41,092 nucleotides of DNA from DAITPV01 sp050692555 (lineage in GTDB: Bacteria > Actinomycetota > UBA4738 > CALAEC01): contig JBOGVS010000031.1 in assembly GCA_050692555.1 (NCBI GenBank), positions 1 through 41,092 on the forward strand, given 5' to 3'. Position numbers and translations under genes: made by a program. A model generated the notes under the pieces. The model was not told the DNA's origin and ran no database searches. It saw only the letters and a program-made list of their open reading frames with translations. Each line of letters begins with the position of its first letter. Position 1 is the first letter of the stretch. Below are positions 33,817 to 41,092 of this stretch, piece by piece.

Positions 33817-34137
33817 ATGAACCGGGTCGGGTTCGTTCTCCGCGTGAAACCGGAGCTCCTCGAGGAATACAAGCGCCACCACCGATCGGTCTGGCCGGAG
33901 ATGCTGGCCGCGCTACGGAGGACCGGATGGCGCAACTATTCGCTCTTCCTACGACCGGACGGAACGCTGTTCGGCTACTTCGAGACCCCGGGAAGCCTTC
34001 AGGACGCTCTCGACGGGATGTCGGCCGAACCCGTCAACGATCGGTGGCAAGCGCTGATGGCCCCGTACTTCGAGGGAGCTGGAGGGCCTGCCGACCTGAT
34101 GATGGTGGAGCTCGAGGAGGTCTTCCACCTCGACTGA
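33817..34137 (+). CDS. rhaM: L-rhamnose mutarotase
   Basis: A 106-residue protein that interconverts alpha and beta L-rhamnose. RVGFVLRVKPELLEEYKRHH, then VWPEMLAALRRTGWRNYSLFL and LFGYFETPG match RhaM, with the catalytic His in EYKRHH and the Tyr/Trp around the sugar. The ATG at 33817 has a perfect ribosome site, AGGAGGTGAT. It closes the rhamnose operon and converges with the FAD oxidase gene, only three bases apart, so a terminator must lie inside one of the genes. Confidence 0.92.
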   Translation: MNRVGFVLRVKPELLEEYKRHHRSVWPEMLAALRRTGWRNYSLFLRPDGTLFGYFETPGSLQDALDGMSAEPVNDRWQALMAPYFEGAGGPADLMMVELEEVFHLD

Positions 34138-34140
34138 GGG

Positions 34141-35526
34141 CTACGTTCCGTCCTCGGTCTGGGCCTCGGGCAGGATGTTCTGGTTGAGCCGGAACAGGTT
34201 GTCGGGGTCGTACCGAGCCTTGATCTCCGCGAGGCGATCCCATGTCGACCCCGGATAGGCCGCCTTGACCCGCTCCTTCCCCTCATCGGCCAGGAAGCCC
34301 ACGTAGGCGCCGTCGTCGCCTTGATGCAGGGTTCGGGCGAAGTCCTCCACCCATGCCTCCCGGACCTTCCGGTCCTCGGGTCCCTCGTAGAACGCCCCGA
34401 CGTTGACCATGATCCGGCTCTGTCGGTGGGCGAAGGCGGTGGCGTCGGCCGGGATCCGGGCCATGGCCCCGCCCAGGACCCGGAGCTGGGCGACGCGCAT
34501 CGAGGCATCGGATGCCGTGAGGGTGTCCACGATGGTCTCGGCCACGGGCCGGTCGATCGTGTTCATGAACATCGTTCGTCCTACGGCCGTGGGGTGGTAC
34601 TCCTCCTCGCCCTCAGGAGGGAACGTCTCCGGATACGTCATCGGCCGAATCAGGTCGGCGATGGGAGTGGCCAGGGCCCGGAAGGGGGCCACGATGCGTT
34701 CGGCCTCCTCGATCGGACCGGTGCAGGCCATCAGGGCCCAGATCAGCATCCGGCCGTGGTGCTCCTCGGGGATGAACGGCATCGGCGGAGCGGGCATCAC
34801 GTTGGCGATGGTGGACAGCTCGTCCGGCGCCGCCTCCGCTGCCGCGATGAACCCAGCGACGGTGTCGGCGGTGGCCGGAAGGAACAGCATCCCTCCCACG
34901 ATCCGGTCGACTTCATGGAGCCGGTACCGGAACCCAGTGGCCACCCCGAAGTTGCCACCGCCTCCGCGGATGGCCCAGAACAGGTCCGGGTGGTTCTCGG
35001 CATCGACGTGAAGCAGCCGGCCGTCCGCGGTCACCACGTCGGCGGCCAGCAGGCTGTCGATGGTGAGCCCGTGCTTGCGAAGCAGCAACCCGACGCCGCC
35101 TCCCAGGGTGATCCCCCCGATGCCCACCGACCCGGTGTCGCCGAACCCCGTGGCCAGGCCGTGTGCCGCGGCCGCCGTGGTGTATTCACCCGCGGTCAAC
35201 CCGGTCTGGGCCGACGCGGTTCGTCCTTCGACGTCGATGTCCAACGCCCGCATGTCAGACAGGTCCAGCACGAGCCCTCCGTCGGAGACGCTGTGGCCTG
35301 CGAGGCTGTGGCCGCCGCTGCGGACCGCGAGCTCCAGCCCTGTCTCGCGAGCCAGCTCGATGACCCGGGCCACGTCGGTGTCGTCGGCGACCTTGATGAT
35401 GGCGGCCGGACGGTGGTCGAAGCCGCCGTAGAACGGGGTGCGGGCCCGGTCGTAGTCGGTGTCTTCTGGCGAGATCACCCGGCCGGTGAACCGTTCGTGC
35501 AGGCTGGGGGCCGAGATTTTAGTCAT
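34141..35526 (-). CDS. FAD-linked oxidase (berberine-bridge-enzyme-like)
   Basis: A 461-residue flavoenzyme of the BBE/PCMH family. The FAD domain shows LELAVRSGGHSLAGHSVSDGG, whose His is the usual covalent flavin anchor, then GFGDTGSVGIGGITLGGGVGLL. The C-terminal BBE motif RYDPDNLFRLNQNI is present. The second flavin-linking Cys of bicovalent members (in GHC) seems to be absent. Such enzymes oxidise alcohols, sugars or natural products. The ATG at 35524-35526 follows GAAGGAGGG and overlaps the exporter stop, so they are coupled. The substrate is unknown. Confidence 0.9.
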   Translation of the reverse strand: MTKISAPSLHERFTGRVISPEDTDYDRARTPFYGGFDHRPAAIIKVADDTDVARVIELARETGLELAVRSGGHSLAGHSVSDGGLVLDLSDMRALDIDVEGRTASAQTGLTAGEYTTAAAAHGLATGFGDTGSVGIGGITLGGGVGLLLRKHGLTIDSLLAADVVTADGRLLHVDAENHPDLFWAIRGGGGNFGVATGFRYRLHEVDRIVGGMLFLPATADTVAGFIAAAEAAPDELSTIANVMPAPPMPFIPEEHHGRMLIWALMACTGPIEEAERIVAPFRALATPIADLIRPMTYPETFPPEGEEEYHPTAVGRTMFMNTIDRPVAETIVDTLTASDASMRVAQLRVLGGAMARIPADATAFAHRQSRIMVNVGAFYEGPEDRKVREAWVEDFARTLHQGDDGAYVGFLADEGKERVKAAYPGSTWDRLAEIKARYDPDNLFRLNQNILPEAQTEDGT

Positions 35527-37130
35527 GATCCCTCCTTCACGGTTTCGAGGGCTTCCGCGGCGGGCCCGACGACCTCTCCATCGAGCTCCGGGTCGGGCAG
35601 GTCCTCCGTCCGGATGCCTCGCAGGGTGACGACGGCGAAGACCGCGAGGGCCAGCGCTCCGATCGCGCTGATGAGGGCGCTGAGGTGGATCCCCTGGATG
35701 AACGCCCCGTTGGCCGCATCGAGCAACACCGAGCCCAGTCGGTCGGGGAGCTGTCCGGCCACCTCCACGGCGCCGCCGAGGGTGTCGCGGGCGATCTCGG
35801 CGACTGGCGCCGGGACCCCCGAGGGGATGCCGTCCGCGATCCCGCTCCGGTAGATGGCCGCCCCGATGCTGCCGAACACCGCGATGCCGATGGCCCCGCC
35901 GAACTCGGCGGCGGTCTCCGCGATCCCGGAGGCCGCCCCGGCCCGCTCGGGCGGTGCGACCCCCACGATGAGGTCGATGGCCAGGGTGAACACCGGAGCG
36001 AGCCCCAGCGCGAAGATGACCGACCCGAACAGGAACATGGGGAATCCGGAGCTCTCCTCGAGGAAGGTGAACGTGGCGAACCCCACCGCTGCGAGGAGCA
36101 CCCCGCCGCCCATGAGGTAGGCGGGACGGATCCGCGCGGCCAGCCTGGGGGTCAGCTGAGAGCCGACCACGAACGCCAGGGCCCAGGGGACCGTCCACAG
36201 CCCGGCCTCCAGGGGCGGAAGCCCCTTCACCAGCTGGAGGAACTGCGGGAGGAACAGGAAGCCGCCGAACACGAAGACGATGCCGAGCCCGTACGTGGCC
36301 AGCGAGGCACTGAAGCCGGGAGATCGGAACAGGCGGAGGTCGATGAAGGGGTGGGTGAGGCGACGCTGGCGACGCACGAACGCTGCACCCAGGGCCACAC
36401 CGAACAGCATCGAGACGGTCGGTACGGTTCCCCAGCCGTTCTGGGCGATCTGCTTCAGGCCGAAGATCACCGCCAGGATGGCAATCAGCGACATCGCCGC
36501 GCTGACCAGGTCCAGCCTTCCCGGGTTGGGGTCCCTGTACTCGGGGAGGAGCCTGGGGCCAAGCACCAGCAGGAGGGCCATCACCGGGACGGCCAGCAGG
36601 AACGCCGAGCCCCACCAGAAGAATTCCAGGACCACCCCTCCCAGGAGGGGGCCGATGGCCGCCCCGACCGAGAAGCTGGTGATCCACACGGCGATGGCGG
36701 TGGTGCGCTGCCGTGGATCGAGGAACATGTTCCTTATGAGCGACAGCGTCGACGGCGCCAGGGTGGCTCCGGCCAATCCCAGGAGTGCGCGCGTGGCGAT
36801 GAGCATCTCGGCGCTGGTGGAGAAGGCGGCCAGCACGGAGGCCACTCCGAACGTGCCGGCGCCGATCATCAGCAACCGGCGGCGCCCGATCCGGTCGCCG
36901 AGGGTTCCCATGGTGATCAGGGACCCGGCCACCATGAACCCGTAGATGTCGATGATCCACAGCAGCTGAGCGCTGGAAGGCCTGAGGTCTCTGCTGATCT
37001 CCGGGATGGCCAGGTGGAGGACCGTGAGGTCCATCACGTACATCACACAGGCGATCGCAAGCACGCCGAGTCCGATCCACTCTCGGCGGCCGGCCCGGGG
37101 CGGGGCGGCGGACACATACGCTTGAGTCAT
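35523..37130 (-). CDS. DHA2-family MFS drug exporter, 14 helices
   Basis: A 535-residue EmrB/QacA-type transporter. VMYVMDLTVLHLAIPEISRDL is motif D, GDRIGRRRLLMIGAGTFG is motif A, ALLGLAGATLAPSTLSLIRNMF contains motif B, and the 14-helix motif C is seen in IGPLLGGVVLEFFWW. DHA2 members export drugs and amphiphilic compounds with protons. The ATG at 37128-37130 with GGAGG upstream is preferred to one two codons earlier. Coupled to the FAD oxidase, it may modify and export a compound. No regulator gene adjoins it. The 244 bases before the YHS gene hold nothing I can name. Confidence 0.93.
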   Translation of the reverse strand: MTQAYVSAAPPRAGRREWIGLGVLAIACVMYVMDLTVLHLAIPEISRDLRPSSAQLLWIIDIYGFMVAGSLITMGTLGDRIGRRRLLMIGAGTFGVASVLAAFSTSAEMLIATRALLGLAGATLAPSTLSLIRNMFLDPRQRTTAIAVWITSFSVGAAIGPLLGGVVLEFFWWGSAFLLAVPVMALLLVLGPRLLPEYRDPNPGRLDLVSAAMSLIAILAVIFGLKQIAQNGWGTVPTVSMLFGVALGAAFVRRQRRLTHPFIDLRLFRSPGFSASLATYGLGIVFVFGGFLFLPQFLQLVKGLPPLEAGLWTVPWALAFVVGSQLTPRLAARIRPAYLMGGGVLLAAVGFATFTFLEESSGFPMFLFGSVIFALGLAPVFTLAIDLIVGVAPPERAGAASGIAETAAEFGGAIGIAVFGSIGAAIYRSGIADGIPSGVPAPVAEIARDTLGGAVEVAGQLPDRLGSVLLDAANGAFIQGIHLSALISAIGALALAVFAVVTLRGIRTEDLPDPELDGEVVGPAAEALETVKEGS

Positions 37131-37374
37131 CTCCATCCTCCGGTTCTCGATCTTGGACGGTGGGCGGGCGGAAAACTCATCGGTGCGAACCTCCGAGGGG
37201 GCGGGATCCATCCCAGTTCGCCGGGAATTCGCTTGCCATCCACTCGACGAACCGGAGCAGCTGGCTATCGACAGATCGGTAACAGGTGTTCCACCAGATC
37301 CGATGAGCGACAGTTTCCGCCCCGGCGGAAGTCTCCAAAGTGAGGTGCAGGTGGGCTCCGGGAAGGAGGCTCAG

Positions 37375-37524
37375 ATGCCGGCGGCTCGGGACCCGGTCTG
37401 CGGGATGGATGTCGATACAGCTTCTCCCGCGGCGACGGTCGAATACGGCGGCACGACCTATTACTTCTGCTCCCAGGGCTGCGCGGACCGGTTCAGGGAG
37501 GAGCCGTCCCGGTACGCTTCGTGA
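37375..37524 (+). CDS. YHS-domain protein
   Basis: A 49-residue protein consisting of one YHS domain: ARDPVCGMDVDTASPAATVEY, then TTYYFCSQGCADRFREEPSRY. The pair of Cys (in CGM and in CSQGC) is characteristic of a metal-binding YHS/TRASH motif, often fused to copper ATPases or alone near them. The ATG at 37375 follows GGAAGGAGG. It stands alone, and its metal partner is not in the window. It may be a metal-delivery or storage protein. Confidence 0.85.
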   Translation: MPAARDPVCGMDVDTASPAATVEYGGTTYYFCSQGCADRFREEPSRYAS

Positions 37525-37574
37525 TTCTTCGCCCTTCCCGCCTGACCGGGCGGGCGCATCCAGCCATGTGGGAC

Positions 37575-37886
37575 TCAGCTGGCGACGAGCTCCTTCACCG
37601 TGCTGGACACCAGGACCTCGCCGGGAGCGGCCGCGGAGGCCACGCGGGCAGCGATGTGGACGGCGATTCCACCGACGTCCTCGTCCAGCAGCTCGACCTC
37701 GCCTGCATGGAGTCCGACGCGGACGGTGATCCCCAGGCCCCGAACGGCGTCGCGGATCCCGCTCGCGCAGTGGATGGCTCGAGCGGGACCATCGAAGGTC
37801 GCGAGGATGCCGTCGCCCATCGTCTTCACCAAGCGCCCGCGGAACCGCTCGATCTGCCGGCGAACCAGCTCGGTGAATGACGCTAG
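37575..37886 (-). pseudogene. class III cyclase domain fragment
   Basis: About 100 codons reading FTELVRRQIERFRGRLVKTM, then GDGILATFDGPARAIHCA, RVGLHAGEVELLDEDVGGIAVHI and PGEVLVSSTVKELV. This is the middle and end of a cyclase domain of the type found fused to alpha/beta hydrolases in actinobacteria. The first metal Asp region and the last 15-20 residues of the domain are missing, so it cannot be active. It has no start codon with a ribosome site. It lies head-to-head with another fragment (37957). Confidence 0.75.
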
Positions 37887-37956
37887 GTATCCGGGCGGTC
37901 GTGGCCTTGAGCTTCGCTCGCATCCATCGCAGGAACCTCATTGCTCAGGGCATCAC

Positions 37957-38481
37957 GCCTCTGAACGCCACCCGGTCGCTGCCCGCGTGCAGCGCAACAC
38001 GATGGCGCAGACCGCGCTTATGCGCCCTGCCGACGCGCGCCTCGAGGCCTTGCGCGACACCGTGTCCGAGCTGCTGAGCATGGAGGAGCCTCGCAAACGA
38101 TTCGCCGCGATGATGTCCGGTCTGGACATCCACTACGACCTCGGTGACGGACACCCGCTGCTCGGGCGCCGCATGCCCGATCTCGACCTGGTCACCGCCA
38201 ACGGCCCGCTGCGGGTGTTCACCCTGCTGCACGATGCCCGGCCGGTGCTCCTCAACCTCGGAGAGCCCGGCGGCTTCGACATCACTCCATGGGCAGATCG
38301 GGTTCAGTTGATCGACGCCAAATACGTTGGTACGTGGGAGCTTCCGGTACTTGGCGCGGTCACTGCTCCGACCGCCGTGTTGATTCGGCCCGACGGATAT
38401 GTGGCCTGGGTGGGAGACCTAACCCAGCTGGGGCTCGCTGACGCGCTAACCACCTGGTTCGGACCGCCTCCTGCGGCGTAG
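37957..38481 (+). pseudogene. C-terminal fragment of a FAD-dependent aromatic monooxygenase
   Basis: The frame reads ASERHPVAARVQRNTMAQTAL, then LLGRRMPDLDLVTANGPLRVF, LLNLGEPGGFD and TAVLIRPDGYVAWVGDLT. ERHPVAARV...AQ is the conserved helix just after the FAD site of phenol-hydroxylase-like monooxygenases, and the rest is their thioredoxin-like C-terminal domain. The catalytic two thirds with the GxGxxG site is missing. Codon use and sequence are otherwise intact to the stop at 38481, so the loss is a recent truncation, perhaps by the same event that cut the cyclase next to it. Confidence 0.8.
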
Positions 38482-38573
38482 CTCATTAGGAGTTCTAAGC
38501 GAAGACCAGACACTCTGAGGAGGGGATCAAGCCTGAACGAAATGGCTTGGCACGGCCAAGCAAAGCAAGCCAG

Positions 38574-38604
38574 TGGACCTGAGGGGAGTCGAACCCCTGA
38601 CCTC
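38574..38604 (-). other. tRNA-like 3' fragment (T-arm and acceptor strand), possible att remnant
   Basis: The minus strand has AGGGG-TTCGACT-CCCCT, a perfect T-stem and T-loop, followed by CAGGTCCA, which looks like the 3' acceptor strand. Just 5' the sequence does not fold into anticodon and D arms, and no GGACCTG partner is found, so it is not a whole tRNA. Such 3' halves are left where elements integrate into tRNA genes. The flanking region is full of gene fragments. Confidence 0.5.
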
Positions 38605-38718
38605 CTCTCACTGTGAGATTTCGGGGCCTCCTCTCCTGCCACCTGTTTCGTCAACATTCTCAGGCGACCCTGGACCTCATGTCTCATCGCCGGTAGCAGA
38701 GGGAATCTATTACCCATC

Positions 38719-38990
38719 GTGGGGATCGGCCACCGCGTGGTGGGGACGCCGGGGTCGGATGTCCTGCGAGGAACCAGCGGCCGCGACGTGATCTGCGGCC
38801 TCGGCAGCCGGGACCGACTCGGGGGGCCGAGGTGGCGACGACCTGCTCCTGGGCAGCAAGGGACGGGACCGGCTGAAGGCCGCGTCGGCAACGATCGGCT
38901 GCGCGGCGGCCCCGGGCGCGACCGCTGTCACGGCGGGCGGGCCGGACGTCCTCCGCGGTGCGGCCGGCCCTGGCCGCCTCCGGACCGGCT
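38719..38990 (+). pseudogene. RTX-type calcium-binding repeat fragment, frames broken
   Basis: Nine-residue repeats of the GGxGxDxLx kind run across two reading frames: GTPGSDVLR, GTSGRDVIC, GLGSRDRLG in one, GGDDLLLGS and KGRDRLK in the next, then GRVGNDRLR and GGPGRDRCH back in the first. The breaks lie at a run of six G (38821-38826) and near 38880. There is no signal peptide. A TATTAC box (38708-38713) is five bases before the GTG at 38719. It is either a decayed remnant of a secreted calcium-binding protein or one with assembly errors. Confidence 0.6.
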
Positions 38991-38995
38991 ACGAT
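38990..38995 (+). promoter_or_regulatory. -10 box of a probable leaderless mRNA
   Basis: TACGAT ends ten bases before the ATG at 39006, and there is no ribosome site. The spacing is the same as between the TAATAT box and the ATG of lutA. Leaderless starts are common in actinobacteria. Confidence 0.45.
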
Positions 38996-39005
38996 ACTGG
39001 GCCCC

Positions 39006-39935
39006 ATGGGCGGCTCCGTCCGCACCGTTCTCGGCGACGTTCTTCCCGGGTCCCTCGGCCCCACCTACGCCCATGAGCACCTGCTGGCCCGGCCCGGGGG
39101 CGATTGGGCCCGCGGGGACGCTGACCTGGCTCTCGACGACGAGGACCGGTCAGCGCTCGATCTGGAGATGTTCCTCCGGGTCGGTGGACGGGGACTCGTC
39201 GACGCCACCACCGAGGAGCTCGGTCGGAACCCTGAAGGCCTCCGCCGTCTCTCCGCCCGAACCGGGGTCCACGTCGTGGCCTGCACGGGCCACGTGTCCG
39301 AGGAGCACTGCCGAGGCGCGGTCGATCTGGACGCCGCCTCCGAGTCGGAGCTGGCGGAGCGCCTCGTGCGGGATCTCTCAGACGGCTTGGACGGGACCTC
39401 TGTCCGAGCCGGTGTGATCAAGGTGGGGTCCTCGGTCGACCGGGTCACCGGCGCCGAGCGGAAACTCATGCGCGCCGCGGCAGCGGCTCACCGGGAGACC
39501 GGCGCCCCGATCACCACCCACACCTCCGCGGGGACGGCCGCCCTCGAACAGGTCCGTGTCCTGGAGGGTGTGGACGCGGACCTCACCCGGGTCTGCATCG
39601 GCCACCTCGATCGGAGGCTCGTGTGGGCCGACCACGTCGCCCTGGCGCGGTCCGGTGTGTACCTCGGCTACGACTGTGTGGGGAAGGAGCAGTATCAGCC
39701 GGACGCCGAACGCGTCCGGTTCATCACGCGGCTGATCCGGGAAGGCCACGGTGAACAGGTCCTCCTCGCCGGCGACATGGCCCGTCGACGCTACCTCGTG
39801 TCCTGGGGCGGCGCCCCCGGCTACGCCTTCATCATCCGGGATTTCCTGCCTCTGCTGCGGCAGGCCGGTGTCGGCGAAGAGGAGATCGGGGGCCTGATGG
39901 TCGATAATCCGGCGCGGTTCCTGGCTTGGGCCTGA
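39006..39935 (+). CDS. phosphotriesterase-family metal hydrolase
   Basis: A 309-residue amidohydrolase-superfamily protein of the PTE/PHP type. Metal ligands are visible in order: GPTYAHEHLL (HxH), GVIKVG (carboxylated Lys), PITTHTSAG (His), RVCIGHLDRR (His) and LLAGDMARR (Asp). The ATG at 39006 is chosen because an earlier one (38958) precedes the -10 box and would add a non-conserved extension. Many such proteins are lactonases or esterases rather than true phosphotriesterases. It is followed 69 bases later by a shikimate-dehydrogenase-like gene; the substrate is unknown. Confidence 0.92.
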   Translation: MGGSVRTVLGDVLPGSLGPTYAHEHLLARPGGDWARGDADLALDDEDRSALDLEMFLRVGGRGLVDATTEELGRNPEGLRRLSARTGVHVVACTGHVSEEHCRGAVDLDAASESELAERLVRDLSDGLDGTSVRAGVIKVGSSVDRVTGAERKLMRAAAAAHRETGAPITTHTSAGTAALEQVRVLEGVDADLTRVCIGHLDRRLVWADHVALARSGVYLGYDCVGKEQYQPDAERVRFITRLIREGHGEQVLLAGDMARRRYLVSWGGAPGYAFIIRDFLPLLRQAGVGEEEIGGLMVDNPARFLAWA

Positions 39936-39964
39936 AGGTGGGCGACTCGGTGGTCCTCGGGAAC

Positions 39965-39994
39965 TTGACCGTGCGGACGCGGTCGCGATATCTG
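39965..39994 (+). promoter_or_regulatory. candidate promoter of the shikimate-dehydrogenase-like gene
   Basis: TTGACC (39965-39970) is followed after 16 to 18 bases by GATATC/TATCTG (39987-39994). The GTG at 40005 is about ten bases beyond, again suggesting a leaderless or nearly leaderless message. Read-through from the phosphotriesterase gene is also possible. Confidence 0.4.
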
Positions 39995-40004
39995 TCCGGA
40001 TGTC

Positions 40005-40970
40005 GTGACAGATCCAGGCCCCGGCAGACAGGTCGTTGACCGTTCTGACGGGCGGATGTTGTTCATCGGCGTGAGCACCTCGGGCTCCAGCATCATGGAG
40101 CTGTTCCCTCGGTGGGCAGCGATCCTGGGGATCCGCGGCGGGATCGAAGGTCGGGACATCGCTCTCCGAGCGGAGGGGGAGGCCTACCGGGCCACGGTTG
40201 CCGAGATCGCCGAGGACCCGGGGATCGCGGGGTCCCTGGTCACGAGCCACAAGGTCGCCCTCTATCGGCACGCGGGCCCGCTGTTCGCCGAGCTGGACGA
40301 GCTGGCCAGGCTGTGCCGGGAGGTGTCCTGCATCTCCAAGCGGGCCGGCCGGCTGGTGGGCCACGCCAAGGACCCCATCACCGCTGGGCGGGCCATGGAG
40401 GACATGCTTGGTCCGGGGTACTGGACGGGGCGGGATGCGCACGTCCTCTGCCTCGGAGCGGGGGGCGCCGGGACGGCCATCGCCGTGCACCTCGCCTCCA
40501 TGGAGGATCCGCCCCCGGGGGTGGCGGTCGTGGATCGGGACCCCGTGCGGATTGCGTCGCTCCGGGCGATCCTCGCGGAGGCGGGGGCCGAGCGGTTCGA
40601 GTTGGCGGAGGCCGGCGGCCCCTCGGACGTGGAGTCGCTGATGGCCGGCGTTCCGCCCGGGTCGCTCGTGGTCAATGCCACCGGGATGGGGAAGGACGTC
40701 CCGGGGTCCCCGGTCTCCGATGGGGTCGCGTTCCCCGAGCGCGGGGTGGTGTGGGACCTGAACTACCGGGGGGACCTCACGTTCCTCCATCAGGCTCGTC
40801 GCCAGGCCGACCACCGCGGCCTTCGGCTCCACGACGGGTGGCGGTACTTCCTCCATGGGTGGACCGAGGTGATCGCGGAGGTGTATCACCTCGATCTCAC
40901 GGGCACGCTCTTCGACCGGCTCGCCGCTGCAGCGGAGCCGCTGCGTCCGGTGACGCCGGCGTCGGCCTAG
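40005..40970 (+). CDS. shikimate-dehydrogenase-like NAD(P)-dependent oxidoreductase
   Basis: A 321-residue protein with the AroE fold. The N-terminal domain has FIGVSTSGSSIMELFPRW, LVTSHKVALY (catalytic Lys) and GHAKDPITAG (catalytic Asp). The cofactor domain has LCLGAGGAGTAIAVHL, VVNATGMGKD and WDLNYRG. The substrate loop SxS...H-N of true AroE is replaced by STSGSSIM, and the usual VTxPxK and GxNTDxxG are VTSHK and GHAKDP, so it is a divergent paralogue, probably acting on a different acid or sugar-like compound. The GTG at 40005 or ATG at 40056 may be the start. It ends exactly where direct repeats begin. Confidence 0.85.
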   Translation: MTDPGPGRQVVDRSDGRMLFIGVSTSGSSIMELFPRWAAILGIRGGIEGRDIALRAEGEAYRATVAEIAEDPGIAGSLVTSHKVALYRHAGPLFAELDELARLCREVSCISKRAGRLVGHAKDPITAGRAMEDMLGPGYWTGRDAHVLCLGAGGAGTAIAVHLASMEDPPPGVAVVDRDPVRIASLRAILAEAGAERFELAEAGGPSDVESLMAGVPPGSLVVNATGMGKDVPGSPVSDGVAFPERGVVWDLNYRGDLTFLHQARRQADHRGLRLHDGWRYFLHGWTEVIAEVYHLDLTGTLFDRLAAAAEPLRPVTPASA

Positions 40971-41030
40971 TTGCCTCATGTCAAGATGCCCGCGAACGGC
41001 TAGTTCGTTGCCTCACGGAAAATGCCCGCG
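40971..41030. repeat. tandem direct repeat, possible insertion-sequence end
   Basis: TTGCCTCA occurs at 40971-40978 and 41008-41015, each followed by ATGCCCGCG (40986-40994 and 41022-41030). The unit is about 37 bases. It begins on the base after the stop of the preceding gene. Multiple short terminal repeats of this sort are found at ends of IS21-type elements; the rest would lie past the window edge. The remaining 62 bases hold no gene I can see. Confidence 0.45.
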
Positions 41031-41092
41031 TAGGGGGGCTCGGAGGGCCAAAGCCAGCCGGCCCGTTATCTCGCCAGGGGTGGTCTGCAGGC

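Noticed and set aside
34141..37080. A 979-codon minus-strand frame fusing exporter and oxidase
   Set aside because: Its first half is out of frame with the MFS protein; only the part from 35526 is the oxidase. The genes overlap by four bases but are separate.
37177..37330. Minus-strand stretch IWWNTCYRSVDSQLLRF before the MFS gene
   Set aside because: Looks slightly protein-like but lacks start signals and extends into obvious shadow of the cyclase remnant.
38573..38791. Plus-strand open frame beginning MDLRGVEPLTSS
   Set aside because: This is a well-known type of spurious frame produced by antisense tRNA T-arm sequence.
1..41092. CRISPR array, toxin-antitoxin pair, phage genes or a defence system
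   Set aside because: No regularly spaced repeats, no paired small toxin/antitoxin genes and no phage or nuclease families were recognised.

Overview
The window is high-GC, gene-dense DNA from a free-living, probably soil or sediment bacterium. The gene families present point to Actinomycetota or a high-GC Chloroflexota lineage: many TetR/MerR regulators beside small membrane proteins, LtrA, DUF4386 and DUF1579 proteins, several class III nucleotide cyclases including a cyclase-ATPase-TPR fusion, leaderless-looking promoters, Ku, and a fused rhamnulose-phosphate aldolase/dehydrogenase. The assignment comes from gene content only; no rRNA or other strong taxonomic marker is present.

Layout. 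0-6 kb: two small regulator islands. A MerR gene faces a two-gene membrane-protein operon across a promoter with inverted repeats. A TetR gene faces a DUF4386 + MDR oxidoreductase operon across a promoter whose -35/-10 spacer is filled by a perfect palindrome. 6-13 kb: mixed accessory genes (VOC protein, alkyltransferase-like protein, LtrA, nucleotide cyclase, DUF1579 protein, cupredoxin lipoprotein, reductase) with several broken genes and an IS481-type remnant. 13-20 kb: Ku, a small membrane protein, DNA polymerase IV, a cyclase/STAND/TPR protein and a secreted 5'-nucleotidase.

20.5-34.1 kb: the coherent core of the window, an L-rhamnose to pyruvate module. lutCBA (L-lactate oxidation) is divergent from a sugar ABC transporter (ATPase, two permeases, binding lipoprotein). 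It is followed by rhaEW (aldolase/lactaldehyde dehydrogenase), rhaI (isomerase), rhaB (kinase), a DeoR-type regulator and rhaM (mutarotase). Overlapping stops and starts couple most of these genes. A 14-bp palindrome before rhaEW, and a partial copy between lutA and the transporter, are candidate operators for the DeoR protein. Expected flow: import, anomer conversion, isomerisation, phosphorylation, cleavage to DHAP and L-lactaldehyde, oxidation to L-lactate, then to pyruvate by LutABC.

34.1-37.5 kb: a FAD-linked oxidase coupled to a DHA2-type MFS exporter, then a tiny YHS protein. 37.5-39.0 kb: a gene graveyard with a cyclase-domain fragment, the C-terminus of a FAD monooxygenase, a tRNA-like 3' fragment and broken RTX repeats. 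39.0-41.1 kb: a phosphotriesterase-family hydrolase, a divergent shikimate-dehydrogenase-like protein and direct repeats resembling an insertion-sequence end.

Caution: at least five otherwise good genes are broken by single-base indels, most of them in short G runs. This may be real decay, but it is also what homopolymer errors in the assembly would look like.
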